DNA of 64,000 nucleotides from Pseudonocardia sp. T1-2H (GTDB lineage: Bacteria; Actinomycetota; Actinomycetes; Mycobacteriales; Pseudonocardiaceae). How positions within the stretch are numbered: position 1 is the stretch's first letter; every line of letters begins with the position of its first letter. The translations under genes and the position numbers were made by a program. Where the stretch lies: contig NZ_JBBPCL010000001.1 of assembly GCF_038039215.1 (NCBI RefSeq), positions 4,402,001 through 4,466,000 on the forward strand, read 5' to 3'. Shown here one piece after another: positions 28,078 to 37,147 of the stretch. The notes below the pieces were generated by a model that saw only the letters and a list, made by a program, of their open reading frames with translations, had not been told where the DNA came from and searched no databases.

Positions 28078-29087
28078 GCAGCCCGGCCCAGCCGGCCTCG
28101 ACGCCGGACACCGGCCCCCGGCCGGTGCGCGACACCACCGAGGGCGCGCTGGCCATCGGCGTCGACATCGGCGGCACGAAGATCCTCGCCGGGGTCGTCG
28201 ACCGGGGTGGTCGCATCGTCGCCCAGACCCGCCGCGAGACGCCGGCCGACGACCCGTCGAAGACCCAGGACACCATCGCCGACGCGGTCCGCGAGCTGAC
28301 CAGCTCCTACTCCGTGGTGGGAATCGGCCTGGGTGCCGCGGGCTTCGTCGACGAGCGGCGCTCGACGGTCATGTTCGCGCCGAACCTGGCCTGGCGCGAC
28401 GAGCGCCTGCGCGAGTCGCTCGAGGAGCGGCTCGGGCTTCCGGTGGTCGTCGAGAACGACGCCAACGCCGCCGCGTGGGCGGAGGTCCGGTTCGGGGCCG
28501 CCCGCGGCGAGACCGATGTCGTGATCCTGACGATCGGCACGGGTATCGGTGGGGGCATCGTGCTCGACGGGGAGCTGTATCGGGGCCGCTACGGGGTGGC
28601 CGCCGAGGTCGGGCACCTCAACATCGTCCCCGACGGCCGGAGATGCGGATGCGGCCTGCAGGGCTGCTGGGAGCAGTACGGCAGCGGGCGCGCGCTCGTC
28701 CAGGAAGCGCAGGAGCAGGCCACGGTGTCCCCGTCGATGTCCCGTGAGCTGCTGCGGCTCGCGGGAGGCCGCGCGGAGCACATCACCGGCCACATGGTGA
28801 CCGCGGCCGCCCGTTCCGGGGATGTCGCGGCGCTGCAGTGCTTCGACGAGCTGGGCAAGTGGCTCGGCAGGGGCATGGCCCAGCTGGCCGCGGTCCTCGA
28901 CCCCGGGATGTTCGTCATCGCCGGTGGCGTCTCGGAGGCAGGCGAGATGTTGCGGGCGCCGGTGGAGGCCATCCTGCGCAAGAACCTCACCGGCCGCGGA
29001 CACCGTCCCACCGCGCAGGTCCGCATCGCCGAACTGGGCAACGAGGCAGGACTGGTCGGCGCCGCCGACCTCGCCCAGCAGCACTGA
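28074..29087 (+). CDS. ROK-family glucokinase
   Basis: The protein has 337 residues. The GTG start overlaps the pgmB stop (GTGA). The phosphate-binding motif 'IGVDIGGTKILAGVVD', the catalytic Asp in 'VVVENDANAAAWAEVRFG', the motif 'LTIGTGIGGGIV' and the zinc-binding ROK signature 'CGCGLQGCWEQYGSG' are all visible. It phosphorylates the free glucose left by the phosphorylase. It completes the pathway porter, phosphorylase, mutase, kinase. There is no helix-turn-helix, so it is a kinase rather than a ROK repressor. Confidence 0.93.
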   Translation: MSSPAQPASTPDTGPRPVRDTTEGALAIGVDIGGTKILAGVVDRGGRIVAQTRRETPADDPSKTQDTIADAVRELTSSYSVVGIGLGAAGFVDERRSTVMFAPNLAWRDERLRESLEERLGLPVVVENDANAAAWAEVRFGAARGETDVVILTIGTGIGGGIVLDGELYRGRYGVAAEVGHLNIVPDGRRCGCGLQGCWEQYGSGRALVQEAQEQATVSPSMSRELLRLAGGRAEHITGHMVTAAARSGDVAALQCFDELGKWLGRGMAQLAAVLDPGMFVIAGGVSEAGEMLRAPVEAILRKNLTGRGHRPTAQVRIAELGNEAGLVGAADLAQQH

Positions 29088-29169
29088 GTAGCTGGCAGCA
29101 GAGGGGTCGCCGCCCACCCGGGCCCGGCAATGCGCGACCAGGCCCGGAACTCCCGGCTGACTGAAGTGT

Positions 29170-29501
29170 CTGGCGCGACCACCCATGGCGCCTCACCTAC
29201 GCCGCGCTCGAAGAGCTCGGCCAGGCCGTGCGCACGATCTTCGCCTGCGACTACCTCGCGAACGCGCATCTGCGGCGCGAGGTCCACGGCGGGCTGCAGG
29301 TGGCGGAGAACTGGAACTCCGGCAACACCGTGATCTTCTACGCCGACGACGGCGACCTCACCGGCCCCGGCCGCGAACACGCCGAGATCTCGATGCTCGC
29401 CCTGCACCTGCTCCAATCGGCGTTGGTGCACGTCAACACCCTGCTCCTACGGCCGGTTCCGGCTCGACATGAACACCCGCCTCGACCTCACCGCTCCGTA
29501 A
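29170..29501 (+). mobile_element. Tn3-family transposase C-terminal relic with internal deletion
   Basis: The frame '[20 protein letters not shown]' and '[19 protein letters not shown]' is the C-terminal region of Tn3-type TnpA. After 'VNTLL' it jumps, in a new frame, to the family's last residues '[17 protein letters not shown]' and a TAA at 29499-29501. About 25-30 residues between are lost, and everything upstream too. No terminal repeat was recognised after the stop. Confidence 0.7.
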
Positions 29502-29641
29502 GGGATCGATGTGTGGCTCGGACCGTGCTGCGTCAGGAGGTTCTCGAAGAAGATGTGGCGACGATGTCGAGACCGGCCTGGCGGCTCCGTCCCAGGGCCA
29601 GATGCGGCCACCGTGGCCGCACCACATCAAGGAGACCCGGC

Positions 29642-30049
29642 ATGACGAAGTACCTGCTTCTCAAGCACTACCGCGGCGCCCCCGAGGCCGTGAACCCCGT
29701 CCCGATGGACCAATGGACCCCGAAGGAGGTCGAAGACCACGTGCAGTACATGGCCGACTTCGCCGCCCGGCTCGAGAGCACCGGTGAGTACGTCGACAGC
29801 CAGGCGCTCTCGCCCGAGGGCACGTTCGTCCGGTACGACGGGGAGGGCCGGCCGCCGGTCACCGACGGCCCCTTCGCGGAGACCAAGGATCTCATCGCCG
29901 GCTGGATGGTGATCGACGTCGACACCTACGAGCGTGCGCTCGCGCTCGCCGGCGAGTTGTCGGCAGCCCCCGGAGCCGACGGCAAGCCGATCCACGAATG
30001 GCTCGAGCTGCGCCCGTTCCTGAGCGCACCGCCCACGGTCACCGAGTGA
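29642..30049 (+). CDS. DGPF/YCII-domain protein
   Basis: The protein has 135 residues. It has the YCII fold and the motif '[20 protein letters not shown]' that names the DGPF family. It starts '[20 protein letters not shown]'. These proteins are found beside ECF42 sigma factors and are thought to serve in their signalling; the biochemical role is unknown. The TGA stop overlaps a possible GTG start of the sigma gene, so the two are tightly coupled. Confidence 0.9.
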   Translation: MTKYLLLKHYRGAPEAVNPVPMDQWTPKEVEDHVQYMADFAARLESTGEYVDSQALSPEGTFVRYDGEGRPPVTDGPFAETKDLIAGWMVIDVDTYERALALAGELSAAPGADGKPIHEWLELRPFLSAPPTVTE

Positions 30050-30075
30050 CCGGACCGGCCAGGGAAGATCAGGTG

Positions 30076-31221
30076 ATGGACGAACTGCTGCTGAGGGAGC
30101 TCACTCCCGCGGTGATCGGCGTCCTCGTGCATCGCGGAGTTGATTTCGCGACGGCCGAGGACGCCGTGCAGGAGGCACTCATCCAGGCCTCGCTGACCTG
30201 GCCGGACCGGCAGCCCGCCGACCCGAAGGGCTGGCTGGTCACGGTTGCCTGGCGCAAGTTCCTCGACGCCCGCCGCTCCGAGGTCTCGCGTCGCGACCGG
30301 GAGCAGCGGGTCGAGGTCGAACCGCCGCCCGGACCGACCGAGACCGCAGACGACACGTTGCAGCTCTTCTTCCTGTGCGCCCATCCGTCCCTGACCCCGG
30401 CGTCCGCAGTGGCCCTCACGCTGCGCGCCGTCGGTGGCTTGACCACCCGGCAGATCGCCCAGGCCTACCTCGTGCCGGAGGCGACGATGGCGCAGCGGAT
30501 CAGCCGGGCCAAACGCACGGTCGGTGATGTGCGGTTCGAGAAGCCGGGCGATCTGGCGACGGTGCTACGGGTGCTCTACCTGGTCTTCAACGAGGGTTAC
30601 ACCGGCGACGTCGACCTTGCGGCCGAGGCCATCCGGCTCACCCGGCAGTTGGCGTCGATGACCGATGACGAGGAGACCGCGGGGCTGCTGGCGTTGATGC
30701 TGCTGCACCACGCTCGGCGACCGGCGCGGACCCGGCGCGACGGCAGCCTGGTCCCCCTGACCGAGCAGGACCGCTCCCGCTGGGACACCTCGATCATCGC
30801 CGAGGGCGTCGCCATCCTGCAGACCGCGCTGGGTCGCGACCGACTCGGTGAGTTCCAAGCACAGGCCGCTATCGCCGCCCTGCACGCCGACGCGCCGCGC
30901 GCCGAGGAGACCGACTGGGCGCAGATCGTCGGCTGGTACGACGAGCTGCTCCGACTCACCGAGAGCCCGGTCGTGCAGCTCAATCGGGCCGTCGCGATCG
31001 GCGAGGCCGATGGCCCCGTGGCCGGCCTCGCGGCCTTGGCCACGGTGGACCCTGGCCTGCCTCGCCACACCGCCGCCTCGGCGTACCTCCACGAGAAGGC
31101 GGGCGACCTTCGGACCGCGGCGCGGTTGTATGCCGACGCCGCCCGGTCCGCCCCCAACCTCGCCGAACGTCACCACCTCACCCGGCAGGCAGCGCGGATC
31201 AGTCAAGCGCTGCGTGGGTGA
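30076..31221 (+). CDS. ECF42-group RNA polymerase sigma factor
   Basis: The protein has 381 residues. I prefer ATG 30076 because 'agggaaga' precedes it by about eight bases; GTG 30046 overlapping the DGPF stop is possible. Sigma region 2 ('DFATAEDAVQEALIQA', 'DPKGWLVTVAWRKFLD') and region 4 ('LTTRQIAQAYLVPEATMAQR') are followed by a 200-residue helical TPR-like extension ('VVQLNRAVAIGEADGPVAGL'). This extension is the mark of ECF42, which has no anti-sigma factor. Its pairing with the DGPF gene confirms the group. Confidence 0.92.
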   Translation: MDELLLRELTPAVIGVLVHRGVDFATAEDAVQEALIQASLTWPDRQPADPKGWLVTVAWRKFLDARRSEVSRRDREQRVEVEPPPGPTETADDTLQLFFLCAHPSLTPASAVALTLRAVGGLTTRQIAQAYLVPEATMAQRISRAKRTVGDVRFEKPGDLATVLRVLYLVFNEGYTGDVDLAAEAIRLTRQLASMTDDEETAGLLALMLLHHARRPARTRRDGSLVPLTEQDRSRWDTSIIAEGVAILQTALGRDRLGEFQAQAAIAALHADAPRAEETDWAQIVGWYDELLRLTESPVVQLNRAVAIGEADGPVAGLAALATVDPGLPRHTAASAYLHEKAGDLRTAARLYADAARSAPNLAERHHLTRQAARISQALRG

Positions 31222-31452
31222 GCCTGTTGGTCAACCACTCCCGCAAGGCGAACCCCGGTCAGCCCGCGCTCCGCGCGGCGCCGCTCGGCCCGCTCGCCCA
31301 CCGCGCGGAAACCGAACATCACCACGATGCCCGCGCCGAAACCGACGATCGCCACCATCGGCGACTGCTCGAGGACGCGGGGCAACAACTCGACCGCCAC
31401 CGCCGCGAAGACGATGGACCCACCACCAGAGACGGCACCCTTGGCGGGTCGC
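31203..31452 (-). pseudogene. Membrane transporter C-terminal relic, possibly ZIP-like
   Basis: A minus-strand frame, closed upstream by a stop near 31460, reads 'KGAVSGGGSIVFAAVAVELL' and 'MVAIVGFGAGIVVMFGFRAV'. Two membrane helices of a transporter are visible, with a look of ZIP metal transporters ('ELLPRVLE'). The preceding helices are missing. It overlaps the end of the sigma gene by 19 bases. Confidence 0.4.
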
Positions 31453-31626
31453 TGCAGGAATGTTCAAGGTCCTGCTGCTGGCCACCAGCTCGGTGACCTT
31501 CCGGGTGCCCGGCGCGAGCGGATCGACACGCCACCGCCGGATTTCCGATCGGCCACCACTCGCCTGGGTACCCCAAGGACGTCGACCTGGGCAGGTCGAC
31601 AACCGAACCGACCCGGAGAGGGAACC

Positions 31627-32063
31627 ATGATCAGTGCACTACCCGTCCCCGCTCGTGACGTCGCACTGCTCATCGTGCGGATCGTGCTGGGCGTCATCCT
31701 CATCGCGCACGGTGCGCAGAAGTTCTTCTCCTACGGCATCGGCGGCACCGCGGCGTCGTTCGCCCCGATGGGGATTCGCTGCCGACCGTCTCGGCGGTGG
31801 TCGCGGCCGTGATCGAGCTGGTCGGCGGGGCGTTGCTAATCGTGGGCCTCGCGACGGCCGTGGCGGGCCTGCTCGTCGTCCTCGACATGCTCGGCGCGGC
31901 CCTGTTCGTGCACGCAACCCACGGCATCTTCGCGGCCGACGAGGGCTGGGAGCTCGTGGGCGCGATCGGCGCCGCGGCGTTGGCCCTGGCGGCCGTCGGC
32001 CCCGGCCGCTTCAGCATCGACCACGCCGTCGGGGCGCGCCGGCCCACAGCCGTGACCCGCTGA
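31627..32063 (+). pseudogene. DoxX-family membrane protein, frameshifted
   Basis: The first part, from ATG 31627, reads 'LLIVRIVLGVILIAHGAQKF' and 'AASFAPMGI'. One base is then missing at about 31775-31778, and the second part continues in another frame with 'VSAVVAAVIELVGGALLIVG' and 'LDMLGAALFVHATHGIF'. Joined, they make a complete four-helix DoxX protein of about 145 residues, ending 'GRFSIDHAVG'. DoxX proteins are linked to redox stress at the membrane. Both halves are well conserved. Confidence 0.8.
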
Positions 32064-32429
32064 CTCTCACCAGGTCGCCCCCGTTCGCGGCGGCTGACGG
32101 GTGGCGAAGGTTCATGGATACGGCCACGGGTTCTCCGACACCCGTCCAGGCCGACGGCTGCTGCCCTTCGGCCCGCCGCCGCAGGACAGGCTCTCCGCAC
32201 GCTGCGCGCCGTGGGTTCATCACCGCGGCGGACCCGGACGGGAGCCCGCTCCGATCCCCCGCATCGTCCTGCGCCCACCGCGTCGACGATGCCGCTCGCT
32301 TCTACACCGTCGCCGTGGTGAGCTTGCTGGTGTCCTGCCTGCTAGGGACGCTCGACGACCAGCTTCGGCACCTGCCCACCCGGGCCGGCGTCCGCCGGAC
32401 CCTCTGATCCGAGGAAGGACGATCCGACC
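32064..32429. other. Intergenic stretch, nothing supported
   Basis: No frame here looks like a known protein. A weakly hydrophobic run at about 32310-32345 ('FYTVAVVSLLVSCLLG') is out of context. No RNA gene or repeat was seen. Confidence 0.35.
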
Positions 32430-33311
32430 ATGAGGTCCGAACCGCGCACGGATCCGGATGCACCGGTCCTGGTGCTGGGCGCGACCGGAGGACAGGGCGG
32501 TGCGGTCCTTCGGGCCCTGCGGGAACGCGGCCGCAAGGTGCGCGCACTGGTGCGGGACCCGACGGCCCCTTCGGCACGCCGGCTCGCCGCGGAGGGCATC
32601 GGACTGGCCGCCGGCGAGTTCACCGACCGCGACGCGCTGGCCGCGGCGATGAACGGCGTCGTCGCGGCGTTCGCGCTGACCACCCCGTTCGAGTCCGGCG
32701 TGAACGCCGAACTGGTGCAGGGCCGGGCGATCCTCGGTGCCGCTGCCGACGCCGGCCTGCCGCACCTGGTGTTCGCGTCGGTGGCGGGGGCGACGTCGGG
32801 CTCCGGGGTGCCGCACTTCGAGAGCAAGGCCGTCGTCGAGCGCGAGCTCGCCGGCGGAGACCTGCCGTACACGGTCGTTGCGCCCACCTACTTCTACGAC
32901 AACGCCCTCAGCGGCGAGCGGGAGATCCTGGACGGCGTCCTGGCCCTGCCCCTTCCACCCGACCACCCGCTGCAGCAGCTCGACCGGGACGACCTCGGCC
33001 GGTTCGTCGCCGAGGTCCTCGACGCACCGGCCCGGTACACCGCACAGCGGATCGAGCTGGCCGGTGACGATCCGACCCCGAAGCAGATGGCGTCCGCGCT
33101 CGCCGCCGCGTCGAACCGGCCCGTGCGGCACGAGGAGGTACCGATGGCCGCGGTCCGCCGGGGCAGCGCGGACATGGCCGCGATGTGGGAGTTCCTGCGC
33201 GGCGACGGCTACCAGGTCGACATCGCGGCCCTGCACCGCGATCACCCGGAGATCGGGTGGACCTCGTTCGCCAGCTGGGCCGATCGCACGTTCGCCGGAG
33301 GTGGCAACTGA
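32430..33311 (+). CDS. NmrA-like NAD(P)-binding protein
   Basis: The protein has 293 residues from ATG, with 'gaggaagga' upstream. The glycine-rich motif 'VLVLGATGGQGGAVLRAL' lies near residues 11-28, and the protein lacks the Tyr-x-x-x-Lys pair of active SDR enzymes. 'VVAPTYFYDNAL' and 'QLDRDDLGRFVAEVL' match the NmrA/HSCARG family. Members sense the NADP(H) state or act as quinone reductases. It stands alone. Its target is unknown. Confidence 0.85.
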   Translation: MRSEPRTDPDAPVLVLGATGGQGGAVLRALRERGRKVRALVRDPTAPSARRLAAEGIGLAAGEFTDRDALAAAMNGVVAAFALTTPFESGVNAELVQGRAILGAAADAGLPHLVFASVAGATSGSGVPHFESKAVVERELAGGDLPYTVVAPTYFYDNALSGEREILDGVLALPLPPDHPLQQLDRDDLGRFVAEVLDAPARYTAQRIELAGDDPTPKQMASALAAASNRPVRHEEVPMAAVRRGSADMAAMWEFLRGDGYQVDIAALHRDHPEIGWTSFASWADRTFAGGGN

Positions 33312-33398
33312 TGGTTCCCTCCCTGTCGGACGACCGGCGGCCCCGGGGCCGGCTGGGCGGAAGCTGTGGTGTCCGCAGGCGCCGGCCTCCCGACCAGG

Positions 33399-33690
33399 CA
33401 TAGCGGTCGATGTCCCAGCCGGCTCGAGAGGCGCCGGCCCGGTAGGCGCCCTCGTAGAAGTCGAGCATCGCGGCCCGACGCTCCGGTGCGGCGCGGACGT
33501 CGGCGTAGGGCAGGACGGCGAGGTGGCTGCCGTCCCGCTCGAGCCAGTGGGCGCCGGCCGGCAGCGGTGCGTCGGCCACCCCCGCGGGCTCGGGTGCGGT
33601 GTAGGGGTAGAACGCCGACTCCGGGTAGGTCGGGTCGCCGAACCAGAACACGGAGCTGATCACCTCGCGCGAGTAGGCCTCGCGGGTCAC
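33399..33690 (-). pseudogene. DUF5996 C-terminal relic
   Basis: The frame opens at GTG 33690, overlapping the stop of the membrane gene upstream. It reads 'REAYSREVISSVFWFGDP', 'SAFYPYTAPEPAGVADAPL' and 'AYRAGASRAGWDID'. This corresponds to the last third of DUF5996 proteins, which have about 300 residues. No native stop is found: the frame runs on antisense through the NmrA gene. Both ends are therefore lost. Confidence 0.6.
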
Positions 33691-34678
33691 ATCCCGTTCA
33701 GGTTGGGGCGGGGTCGGGACAGGATGATCTGAGCGACCCCGACGATGAGGACGGCGATGGTCAGCAGCCGTTCAGCGGCGGGCAGTGGCCGGAAGTAGCC
33801 GTAGACCTGGGTGGCCACGGCGAACAGCTGGGCGCCGAGTGGCAGCACGATCGCGGGCCAACCGGTGATCTCCCGCGACGGACGGGGTAGCGACGGCAGC
33901 CGGGTGGCGCCGACCGCGAACGCGAGCGCGCCCGCGCTCCAGAGGAAGTCGTAGGGTCCGTTGTGGGCCACGACGTCGGCCGCGGTGAGGCTGTATGCGG
34001 TGTCGGCGACGGTCGGGCAGACCAGCCCCACGCCCACCCACGGCCAGCTACCCCCAGACGCCAGGACAGCAGCGGGAGGCTGCCGAGGAGCGCGCCGAGC
34101 AACAGCACGTCGCCGAGGGGGTAGGCGACGGTGACGATCTTTCCCAGCGGATCGATCGGAGCGTTCCCCAGCACCGGCTCGATGAGCAGCAGCACGCCTG
34201 GGGTCGCCACGACGAGGACCAGGACAAAGCCGTCGAGCCACCGGCTCCACGGGACGTCGAGCGCCCGGGCCCGGATCATGAGCACGAGGCCCGCCATGAA
34301 CAGCGGATACGTGCTCAGATAGAGAGCGTCGGTGGGGTTCGGCGAGGGCACGTCGCCACCGCCGGAGTACAGCGCACTCCAGGTGATCTCGGCGAGGCCG
34401 AACAGCAGCATCGCCGCGGCGAAGCACCACCACGCCGCCCGGGACGGACCCGCACGCCGGCGACGCGCACCCCACGCGCAGATCGCGCTCGAGGCCAGGA
34501 TCAGCCCTGCCTGGAGCCAGTCGTCGACGACCGGCAGATCCGAAGGGTGGTCGCCGCCGGAGAGCTGGTGGACGGCCTCCACGACCAGCCCGATCAGCAG
34601 CACCACGGCAAGGGCCCACCGCGGACCCGTCCCGCCGCTTCGCTCGCGGAGCCGCACGAGCCAGCGTGGGTGCGACAC
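33687..34678 (-). pseudogene. Multi-helix membrane sensor-like protein, frameshifted
   Basis: From GTG 34678 (with 'ggaggcggag' upstream) the first frame has at least five membrane helices: 'WALAVVLLIGLVVEAVHQL', 'AAMLLFGLAEITWSALYSGG', 'LYLSTYPLFMAGLVLMIRA'. It breaks at a C5 run at 34051-34055, where C6 would restore it. The second frame continues with 'WPWVGVGLVCPTVADTAYSL' and 'ERLLTIAVLIVGVAQIILSR' to the TGA at 33687. The helix pattern resembles the membrane N-terminus of GGDEF/EAL proteins, but no signalling domain follows. The function is unknown. Confidence 0.65.
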
Positions 34679-34973
34679 AGCTCCGCCTCCGATACCTGAG
34701 GGGTCCGGCTCTCCCCCGACCCAGGACCTTCCACGCCAAGTGCAGTGCGGTTGACGGTGGCAGTCGTGTCGATCACGGTGGATGAGCCGGCCAAGCAACT
34801 CTACGTCGACCCGGGCGACGTCCGCGTCATTCCCGCCACACTCACGGACGAACCGATGTGGGCCGAGCGGGCTCCCGCAGCCCGTCGAGCCCGGCCCGCG
34901 ACCGCATGATGCCTTTCTGATGCTCTTCCGACCCCGAACATGACGAAGGCCCTGGTCTCAGATCCGCGGTTAA

Positions 34974-34993
34974 GACGTCATTTCAGAAGTCGG
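34974..34993 (+). repeat. IS left inverted repeat
   Basis: The 20 bases gacgtcatttcagaagtcgg are the exact reverse complement of 36554-36573. They are preceded by TAA. Confidence 0.9.
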
Positions 34994-35035
34994 GCCCGCT
35001 TCTGGTGGCTCCGGTGGGGCTGACAGCATCGAAGG

Positions 35036-35629
35036 ATGCCCGCGCCTCGCGTGACTGCGAAGACGAAGATCTTCGAGTTCGAGATCGTGTTGGAGGAGGT
35101 CCAGCCGCCGGTCCGGCGCCGCGTGCAGGTCCCGGGCGAGGTGAACCTGGCCGTGCTGCATGAGGTGGTGCAGTCGGCGATGGGCTGGACCAACTCGCAT
35201 CTGCACGAGTTCGAGATCGGCGGGCGCCGCTACGGGGTCCCGGACCCGGACTGGGACGGCCAGCAGGTCACCGACGAGGCCAAGGGCAAGCTGTTCCGCC
35301 TGGTCAAGCCCGGTGACCGGTTCGGCTACCTGTACGACTTCGGCGACAACTGGACCCACCAGCTCACCGTGGAGAAGATCGTCTCGCCGGAGCCGGGTGT
35401 GCGCTATCCGCGGTGTGTGTCCGGGCAGGGGGCCTGCCTGCCGGAGGACGTCGGGGGCCCCTGGGGCTACGAGGAGTTCCGGGCCGTGCTGGCCGACCCG
35501 TCGCATCCCGAGCATGACGAGCGCCTCGAGTGGGCCGGCGGACAGTTCGACCCGCACCGCTTCGACCTCGACGAGGCCGATCGGGCCCTGGAGTGGCTGG
35601 CCTGGCGGCCGCTCACCTCCCTGTCATAG
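35036..35629 (+). CDS. Plasmid pRiA4b ORF-3-like protein (IS passenger)
   Basis: The protein has 197 residues. It shows the family marks 'FEFEIVLEEVQPPVRRRVQV', 'WTNSHLHEFEIGGRRYG', 'YLYDFGDNWTHQLTVEKI' and 'LPEDVGGPWGYEEFRAVLAD'. The family is widespread on plasmids and mobile elements, and its role is not established. Here it lies inside the two inverted repeats of an IS, opposite the transposase, so it travels with the element. Its start lies about 60 bases from the left repeat. The frame is intact, unlike the transposase. Confidence 0.9.
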   Translation: MPAPRVTAKTKIFEFEIVLEEVQPPVRRRVQVPGEVNLAVLHEVVQSAMGWTNSHLHEFEIGGRRYGVPDPDWDGQQVTDEAKGKLFRLVKPGDRFGYLYDFGDNWTHQLTVEKIVSPEPGVRYPRCVSGQGACLPEDVGGPWGYEEFRAVLADPSHPEHDERLEWAGGQFDPHRFDLDEADRALEWLAWRPLTSLS

Positions 35630-35659
35630 AGCGCGGCGAAAGCGGCGCCGGAAGCGCCG

Positions 35660-36505
35660 TCACGACGGTCGCGGGCGGTGCTGGGCGAGGCGGCGGCGAC
35701 AGATCAGGGCGCCGGCCAGCGACAGCAACGCCGTGATGGTGGACTCGCAGCGGTCGTAGCGCAGCGCCAGGCGCCGGAAATCCAGCAGCCAGGACATCGT
35801 GCGCTCGACGACCCAGCGGACCCGCCCAAGGCGAGTGGAATCCTCGATCCCGCGCCGCCCGATCCGCACCCCGATCCCGCGACGGGCCAGGTAGCGCCGA
35901 CAACGGGGGTAGTCATAGCCCTTGTCGGCATGCAGCTTGCCCGGCCGCCGACGGGGACGACCCGGCCATCCTGCGCGTTCGCGGACGCCCGGGTTGGTGT
36001 CCAACAACTTCGCGAGCATGCGGCTGTCGTGGGTGTTCGCGCCGCTGACCAGGGCGTGCAGCGGCAGCCCGTTGCGGTCGCACAGCACGTGGTACTTGCT
36101 GCCGGCCTTCCCGCGATCGGTCAGCGACGGCCCGGTGGCCTCACCGCGCCGCTTGGCCCGCACGCTCACGCTGTCCACCGCAGCCCGGGACCAGTCCAGC
36201 AGATTCTGCTGGGCGAGCCGGTCGAGAACGACCCGGTGCAGCCGCTGCCACACCCCGGCGTCCTGCTACTCGCGCAGCCGCCGCCAACAGGTCACCCCGG
36301 AGCCACACCCGAGCTCCTGGGGCAGGTCGTTCCAGCTGATCCCGGTCCTGAGCACGAACACGATCCCAGCCAGCGCAGCACGGTCCGGCACCCGCGGCCG
36401 CCCGGTCCGTCCTCGCTCCGCCGGCCGAGGCTTCCGGATCAGCGGTTCCACCAGCTCCCACAGCTCGTCGCTGACCAACCGCTCGACACAAGATCGTCTC
36501 GCCAT
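35660..36505 (-). pseudogene. IS5-family DDE transposase with a nonsense codon
   Basis: The frame from ATG 36505 reads 'LVSDELWELVEPLIRKPRPA' and 'LRTGISWNDLPQELGCGSG', then meets TAG at 36266-36268 after 'WRRLRE'. It continues in the same frame ('WQRLHRVVLDRLAQQNLLDW', 'DRGKAGSKYHVLCDRNGLPL', 'HADKGYDYPRCRRYL', 'RVRWVVERTMSWLLDFRRL') to the end at 35660. Homologues have Trp at the stop position, so a single base change (TGG to TAG) explains it. The full protein would have 281 residues. The DDE core is otherwise complete. Confidence 0.88.
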
Positions 36506-36553
36506 CGACAGCGATGATCAGCAACGGGCGCGGATCCACACAGGACCGACACG

Positions 36554-36573
36554 CCGACTTCTGAAATGACGTC
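36554..36573 (-). repeat. IS right inverted repeat
   Basis: This is the exact reverse complement of the 20-base left repeat at 34974-34993, followed by TAA. A diverged copy (tacttctgaaacgacgtc) lies at 40126-40143, also followed by TAA. Confidence 0.9.
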
Positions 36574-37147
36574 TAAACCAGACTGGCCCCTGCCCACCCG
36601 CGGCGGCGGGGTCGGCGATCGCCTCCAGGTCGCCATGCGGTCGCGGGGCCCTTGGAGGGCCGGCCGCCTCGCGCCTCCCAGTTGGCCTCGCCCGCGCCTG
36701 CCGCCGGCCTGGCTGGGGCCCTCGGTCCCCGCCCGGCCACGCCGGCATCGCCACCCCGGTTCTCGACGAGCCCCATGACGTCGACGACGAGCCCGAGGCC
36801 GCCGCGGAGCCCGAGCCCGGGGCCGGGGCCGGGGCCGGGGCCGGGGCCGCAGGTCAACCCAACGACGACGGGCCTGGCACGGAAGCCCCCTCCAAACGGG
36901 CGTATCTGCAGCTCGCGACGGGTAAGCCTATTCCCAATTTCCAAATCTATGGGCCATCCGGGGGCAAGTGTGTGGGCCATGCGCGCGGACCGCGTCACGA
37001 CGGAGGGTGGAATTAACTAGGCGAATCGCTACAGGCGTATCCGTGATTTCGACGATGCAGCGCTGGCGGGCGCCCCGTTTGACTGCATGACGTCGGGTCG
37101 AGTTACCGGTAGGCTACTTGCCCGGGGCGATCCGGACGGGAGACGCG
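36574..37147. other. Spacer between the IS and the Dyp cassette
   Basis: The stretch contains a GGGGCC tandem repeat. A plus-strand frame runs to TAA at 37014-37016 ('YLQLATGKPIPNFQIYGPSG'). This frame has no start and is dominated by the repeat, so I do not call it a gene. Base composition falls sharply after about 36900. The cassette promoter should lie at 37020-37140 but I cannot define it. Confidence 0.4.
36819..36848 (+). repeat. GGGGCC hexanucleotide repeat, five copies
   Basis: Five perfect tandem copies of GGGGCC give 30 bases with regular G4 tracts. Such a tract can form a G-quadruplex. In one frame it would encode Gly-Ala repeats. Confidence 0.9.

Larger units (their letters stand above)
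34974..36573. mobile_element. Complete 1,600-bp IS5-family-type insertion sequence with passenger gene
   Basis: The element is bounded by perfect 20-bp inverted repeats (34974-34993 and 36554-36573). The triplet TAA flanks both sides (34971-34973 and 36574-36576), a good target duplication. Inside are a plus-strand pRiA4b ORF-3-like gene and a minus-strand DDE transposase that converge. The transposase has an in-frame stop, so the copy is probably not autonomous. A related solo right end lies at 40084-40143. Confidence 0.88.

Noticed and set aside
33687..33690. Taking GTG 33690 as a true start of a short DUF5996 gene
   Set aside because: The sequence starts in the middle of the DUF5996 family and lacks a native stop, so the overlap with the upstream stop is probably chance.
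36575..37016. Plus-strand frame with Gly-Ala repeat ending at TAA 37014-37016
   Set aside because: It has no start codon, its composition is driven by the GGGGCC repeat, and I recognise no family.
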